Shown: positions 59,793 to 64,000 of the stretch, in pieces
How positions within the stretch are numbered: the stretch's first letter is position 1
Layout: each line of letters starts with the position of its first letter
From: Urechis unicinctus
Taxonomy: Eukaryota; Annelida; Polychaeta; Xenopneusta; Urechidae
Length of the DNA: 64,000 nt
Reading direction: 5' to 3'
Assembly (NCBI GenBank): GCA_034190875.2
Contig: CM067354.1
Location: forward strand, 67,867,672 to 67,931,671
Notes under the pieces: generated by a model
What the model was told of the DNA's origin: nothing
Databases searched by the model: none
What the model saw: only the letters and a program-made list of their open reading frames with translations
Position numbers and translations under genes: made by a program

Positions 59793-62700
59793 CTAAAATC
59801 TATAAAAAAGTCCAATTTCTCTTATGAATCCAAGTATCTTGGATGGATTCACCCTTTCAAACTATTCTGAAAGGGTTTGAACCCGGAAGAAGCGATTTCG
59901 GATCAAAATCAAATCAGCACATTAGATGAGAATGTGCTTGACTGTGTAGGTACATTGACAAGGAATGCATTCAGGGATGGGCTCATCCCTTAGTAGAAAG
60001 GCATGAGTTGTATAGGTCTGTCCTATACGAGCGCGAGCAAGAATAACCTCCTCTCTTCTGCTCTCTCTGCAGCTCTGTGGCCACTCCCCAAGTAAGGGCT
60101 GAATTTCGTGAAGTTTGTTTGGGATGGATTCATCCCACTGGTCCTGCCATTTCTGTTTAAAAAATTGGACGACTTGAGGTTTAAAGTCTGCAAAGGGAAC
60201 TTTGACCTCAGTCACATTCATGTTGAGGGCTTCCTTGGCAGCTCTGTCTGCCCTTTCATTACCAGGGATACCAACATGGCTCGGTACCCATACAAATAAA
60301 ATATCCTTGCCACGATCTGTCAATTGAGAATATAAGAGCACAACATTTAAAATAAAACCATTACGTAAATTACTCCTTGTGATTGCCTCCAGGGCAGACA
60401 GGGAGTCGGAAAATACAACAAAACGCTTTTTACTTGATTGGGCAATAAGGCCAAGTGCAATGGAAAGAGCTTTAAGCTCAGCGTGGAAAATTGACAGTGG
60501 AGATGGTAGGCTCATGTTAAAAACAGATTTACCCATAATGGCTGCAGCTCCAATTTTATTGTCTTCTTTCGAATCGTCTGTGTAAAGGGCAGAACGGTCC
60601 GAATATTTATCCTTTATCTCTCTAAATTGGTGAAGGTAAAAATCAGGCTCGTGAGATCCCTTCGTGTTAGGTGTCAGCGATTTATCTACTGTTGGGGTTT
60701 TCAATTGCCATGGGGGAGACCCTGGCACAGTCTCAACCGCCACGTCATTCAAGTTAGAGTATGACCCATCCAGCGATTCTCTGATACGCAGACCGAACGA
60801 AGGGATAGCATTCGGCCTACTCTCATAAAAATGGATATTTCCAAAATTAAAAACAGCATCAAATTCAGGATTCTGGGGGTTTGACTTTAAACGTAAGGCA
60901 TATTGAATGGCTAGCTGCTGCCTCCGAACCTCAAGCGGAGCCTCGTTGGCTTCTACATGTAGACTGGGGATGGGGGAGGTTCGGAAAGCCCCGAGGCAAA
61001 GCCTCAGAGCCTGGTTTTTGGACTGTCTCCAATTTTTTTAAATAAGAGCGACGGGCAGCACCATAGATAAAAGAGCCATAGTCCAACTTGGAGCGCACTA
61101 GTTACCGGTAAAGCCGTAAAAGGACTTTCCGGTCCGTGCCCCAATTAGTATTGGACATCTTTAAAAGATTGATTGCTCTAAAACATTTCTTACGGAGGTA
61201 AGAAATGTGAGCTTTAAAATTGAGCTTCCTGTCAAAAATTATTCCAAGAAACTTGGTTTCTTCCACCACAGGAATAACATTGCCATCAAGGGTGAGAACT
61301 GGGTCTGGATGGATATTTCTTTTGTTGCAAAAATGCATACAGACAGTTTTTAATTTAGAGAATTTAAATCCATTTTCATCCGCCCATTTAAGGATGTTAT
61401 TGAGGCTAAGTTGGAGCTGCCTCTCAATTGTGCTCATATTTTTCGATTTAAAATAAATCAAAAAATCATCCACGTAAAGTGAACAATCCACACCTGGCTT
61501 GATGACATTAACAATACTATTAATTTTGATATTAAAGAGAGTAACGGATAAAATACTTCCCTGTGGGACCCCCATCTCCTGATCACAAATATCAGAAAGG
61601 GCGGTGCCAGCACGGACTTTAAAAATTCTGTTATCAAGAAAATTTTTGATAAAAACAGGAATGCGGCCTTTAAGGCCCATACTGCTCAAATCCGACAGGA
61701 TTCCATGTTTCCATGTGGTGTCATAGGCCTTCTCCATATCGAAGAAGACCGACACCACATGTTCCCCCCTCACAAAGCCGTCATGTATAAAACTTTCAAG
61801 ACGGACCAGGTGATCCGTCGTGCTACGTGTGTGACGGAAACCGCTCTGGTACCTGGAAATTAGTTGGTTTCTTTCAAAAAACCATACCAGTCGGCTGTTT
61901 ATCATTCTTTCCATCGTTTTACAGATGCAGCTCGTTAAGGCAATGGGACGATAGTTCGTAGGAATGGTGCTATCCTTGCCTGGCTTGGGTATCGGGATAA
62001 CTATAGCCTCTCTCCAACCATCTGGGAATGTTCCAGATTCCCAGATTCCATTGAAAATGTCTAAAAGTACTTGGAGTGATTCCTCTGGAAGGTGTTTTAA
62101 AAACTGATAGTGTACATCATTGGGTCCACTAGCTGTGTCATTCGATTTATGTATCGAATCTTCCAACTCCTTTAGTGTAAAAAGAGAGTTGTAATTTTCA
62201 TTGTTATTTGAATTAAAATTAGGAATGTTTCGTTCCCGATGATGTTTAAACTTTTGAAATTTGGTACTATAATTATTGGCAGAGGAATTCTTTTGGAAGG
62301 CATCGCCTAGAGTATTGACAATGTCCTTCAAATTGGAGGCTTTGGAACCATCTGGTTTAACCAGATGAGAGAGTGTTGTCATTTTGCTTTCCCCTAATCC
62401 TACGAATCATGTCCCATGCCTTTTTCGTGGAAGTCTTGCTGTTTAATTTCGAAACAAAATCGTGCCAAGACTCACGCTTGCTGCTTTTGATGACACGTCG
62501 AGCTTTGGCTCGGGCTACTTTGTACAGGTTTTTGTTGGCCTCAGTGGGCCGCATTTTGAACCTGTACAGTGCCCGTTTGCGCTCTTTGACAGCGTCACGG
62601 CATGCATCAGAAAACCATGGTTTATATATCCGTTTAGAATCTGTCGAGGATTTCGGTACATTTTGTGTGGCTATATTAATTATTGATTGTGTAAAAAAGG

Positions 62701-63483
62701 ATACGGATCTTCATCTATATTTTCTAAAGTATCTTTGTTGATAATTTCCCTGCACATAGAAGTAAAATTCGGCCAGTTGGCCTTATGAAGATTCCATTTG
62801 GCTACCCGCTCAGCAGGCATAGGCCAATTGATGTTTAAAAATATTGTGAAGTGGTCACTTCCACATTGGTCCTGACCAGTTTCCCAATCAAATTCCATCA
62901 AAAGGGATGGAGAGCAGAGGCTGAGGTCTATGGCAGAGAATGATCCGGTTCCAGGATGGAGATAAGTTTGAGATTTATTATTTAATATAGCAAGATCATT
63001 TTGTATGATGAAATTTTCTATTTTTTGACCACTGTCGTTGGTGTCCTCACATCCCCATAAATCGCTGTGAGCATTGAAATCGCCAAGCAGCAAAAGTGGG
63101 GATGGAAGTTGGCTGATCAAATGATCAATGTCTCTCTGTAAAATCTTGTAGCTGGGTGGTAGGTGCAGAGAGCACAAAGTGATGGTTTTGTGGAGGGTAA
63201 TACTAATGGCTATAGCCTGAAGAGGAGTGTCAAGAGGAATGGGTTCATGGGGGACACCTTGTTTAACAAGCACAGTTGCCCCTCCCACAGCTCTTCCGTC
63301 TCTTTGTGATAAAGATGTTTCATTATACATGTTATACCCTCTCATTGACATTTGATCAGTCTCTTTCAAGAAAGTTTCCTGAAGACAAACAGCAATAGGT
63401 TGATGGTCATATAGAAGAGATTTCAATTCATCATAGTTGGACCAAAATCTTCGACAATTCCATTGAATGATTTTATGTGCCAT
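59793..63483 (-). pseudogene. Retrotransposon ORF2, copy D, several breaks
   Basis: Open pieces: 63483-62680 (endonuclease; QWNCRR, LQETFLK, GDFNAH, SDH), 62554-62357 (linker), 62382-61102 (RT; FFDMEKAYD, GVPQGSILS, YVDD) and 60752-59922 (RNase H; TDDSKED where the other copies have TDGSK, then SDSLSALEA and VWVPSHVGIPGN). A stop replaces an Arg-Ser-Leu-type codon at 61102, and Glu to stop (TAA for GAA) closes the frame at 59922, inside the C-terminal Cys/His cluster. The remaining C-terminal residues are still recognisable to the stop at 59793. Inactive. Confidence 0.88.
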
Positions 63484-63506
63484 CAGGGGGTTTATATGGT
63501 GGTCTG

Positions 63507-63761
63507 TCAGTCCGCCTTGGACTGGATGGCACAGATTTTGGTTTGGAGGACGGCCTCATAGTCTACGTCCATATCCTCCAAACCCCCAAACTTATTAAAA
63601 ACCCTGACAGGATCGTCAGCTCCCTTCAGAGGCCTAGTTGATTTGGTTTTTACTTTGCTTTTATTTCTATTATTGGGAATTGATTTTGTTTTATTTAAAT
63701 TTTGAAGCTCAGGAGGGCTACATTGAATTGAAATGTCTTTAGCAGTGGCATTAGTGACAGG
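63507..63761 (-). pseudogene. Retrotransposon ORF1 C-terminal remnant, copy D
   Basis: About 85 codons of a Ser/Thr/Lys-rich tail comparable in position to the tail after the zinc knuckles in copies A-C (FNKFGGLEDMDVDYE near its end). The zinc knuckles are missing because the copy is 5'-truncated; the apparent first residues come from target sequence. It ends at TGA, 21 bases before the ORF2 ATG, where TGATG replaces TAATG. Confidence 0.65.
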
Positions 63762-63773
63762 CCGAGAGATCAA

Positions 63774-64000
63774 GGTCACGCTTGAAAGTTTTCAATCCTT
63801 GATACCATCTTTACGTAAGGTGCGATTTTAAAGAAGTTTATAGTTCCTTGTGGCTTAATTTATTGGCGAACTTTTCATACCAAATGTCATGATAAAATAT
63901 GCATATTTCGCCCCGTAGCCCCTACTCGAAAATTTGTGGTAGCGTTTTACAACATTTTTCAATCGCTTATTACTTATGCAATATTCAATGGAGGGTCATA
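63774..64000. repeat. R3 repeat, right half of copy D target, then unassigned
   Basis: 'tcaatccttgataccat' matches 'tcaatccttgatatcat' at 5931, so the R3 repeat continues after copy D. The remainder to the window end shows no feature. Confidence 0.6.

Larger units (their letters stand above)
59587..63773 (-). mobile_element. Nimb/I-like retrotransposon, copy D (diverged, 5'-truncated), with 12-bp target duplication
   Basis: Element at 59599-63761, flanked by CCGAGAGATCAA at 59587-59598 and 63762-63773. The 5' end lies inside ORF1, so this is a truncated insertion. The encoded proteins are clearly related to copies A-C but much more diverged, except over the 3' untranslated region and the last roughly 120 codons of ORF2, which are nearly the same. 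A mosaic history is likely. Confidence 0.9.

Overview
The window is eukaryotic, almost certainly metazoan, and repeat-rich. Evidence is the multi-exon gene structure with GT/AG splice sites, long (AT)n microsatellites, several families of non-LTR retrotransposon, a Ty3-like LTR element and no bacterial gene organisation. The repertoire (RNase H-bearing I/Nimb-type retrotransposons, a CR1/L2-like element, an expanded-type recombinase-like gene) would fit a lophotrochozoan such as a mollusc. That is a low-confidence inference, and no gene here fixes the species. One 100-N assembly gap lies at 1143-1242.

Layout. 1-20 kb is mostly non-coding: microsatellites, two fragments of a decayed DNA transposase family (about 0.7-1.0 kb and 31.3-31.7 kb), a 354-bp tandem repeat, a small MITE-like element, and blocks of old dispersed repeat that recur elsewhere in the window (3.35-4.64, 9.8-12.1, 16.1-17.5, 20.2-20.7, 32.6-33.9 kb). 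From 20.8 to 28.3 kb a young Nimb-like retrotransposon (copy A, minus strand, intact 1226-residue ORF2) splits an older plus-strand CR1/L2-like retrotransposon: endonuclease tail on the left, RT on the right. From about 34.2 to 43.3 kb lies a decayed minus-strand Ty3/gypsy-like element (LTR, gag, protease, perhaps a pol tail and env-like fragment). Copy B of the Nimb-like family sits inside its gag, flanked by a 16-bp target duplication. A degenerate minisatellite (43.3-43.95 kb) separates it from copy C (43.95-49.64 kb). Copy D (59.6-63.76 kb) is a diverged, 5'-truncated relative inserted in the 354-bp-type repeat. A fifth trace is a 58-bp insertion of only the 3' end at 33.55 kb with its own 11-bp duplication.

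The most interesting host-like locus is 50.0-55.8 kb on the plus strand. Short open segments there, bounded by plausible splice sites, join with mutually compatible intron phases. They encode in order a SET-domain C-terminus, an unrecognised stretch, an acidic segment, a C2H2-like zinc finger and a tyrosine-recombinase-like catalytic core. One in-frame stop and at least one single-base frame break mean it is either a recent pseudogene or affected by assembly error.

How the parts work together: the Nimb-like elements are bicistronic (ORF1 nucleic-acid-binding protein, ORF2 endonuclease-RT-RNase H), with a one-base stop/start overlap (TAATG) at the ORF1/ORF2 junction and a conserved 3' hairpin followed by a GGTAA-type tail. 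The LTR element has a canonical -1 frameshift heptamer at its gag/protease overlap. The rest is mostly old, non-coding repeat sequence.
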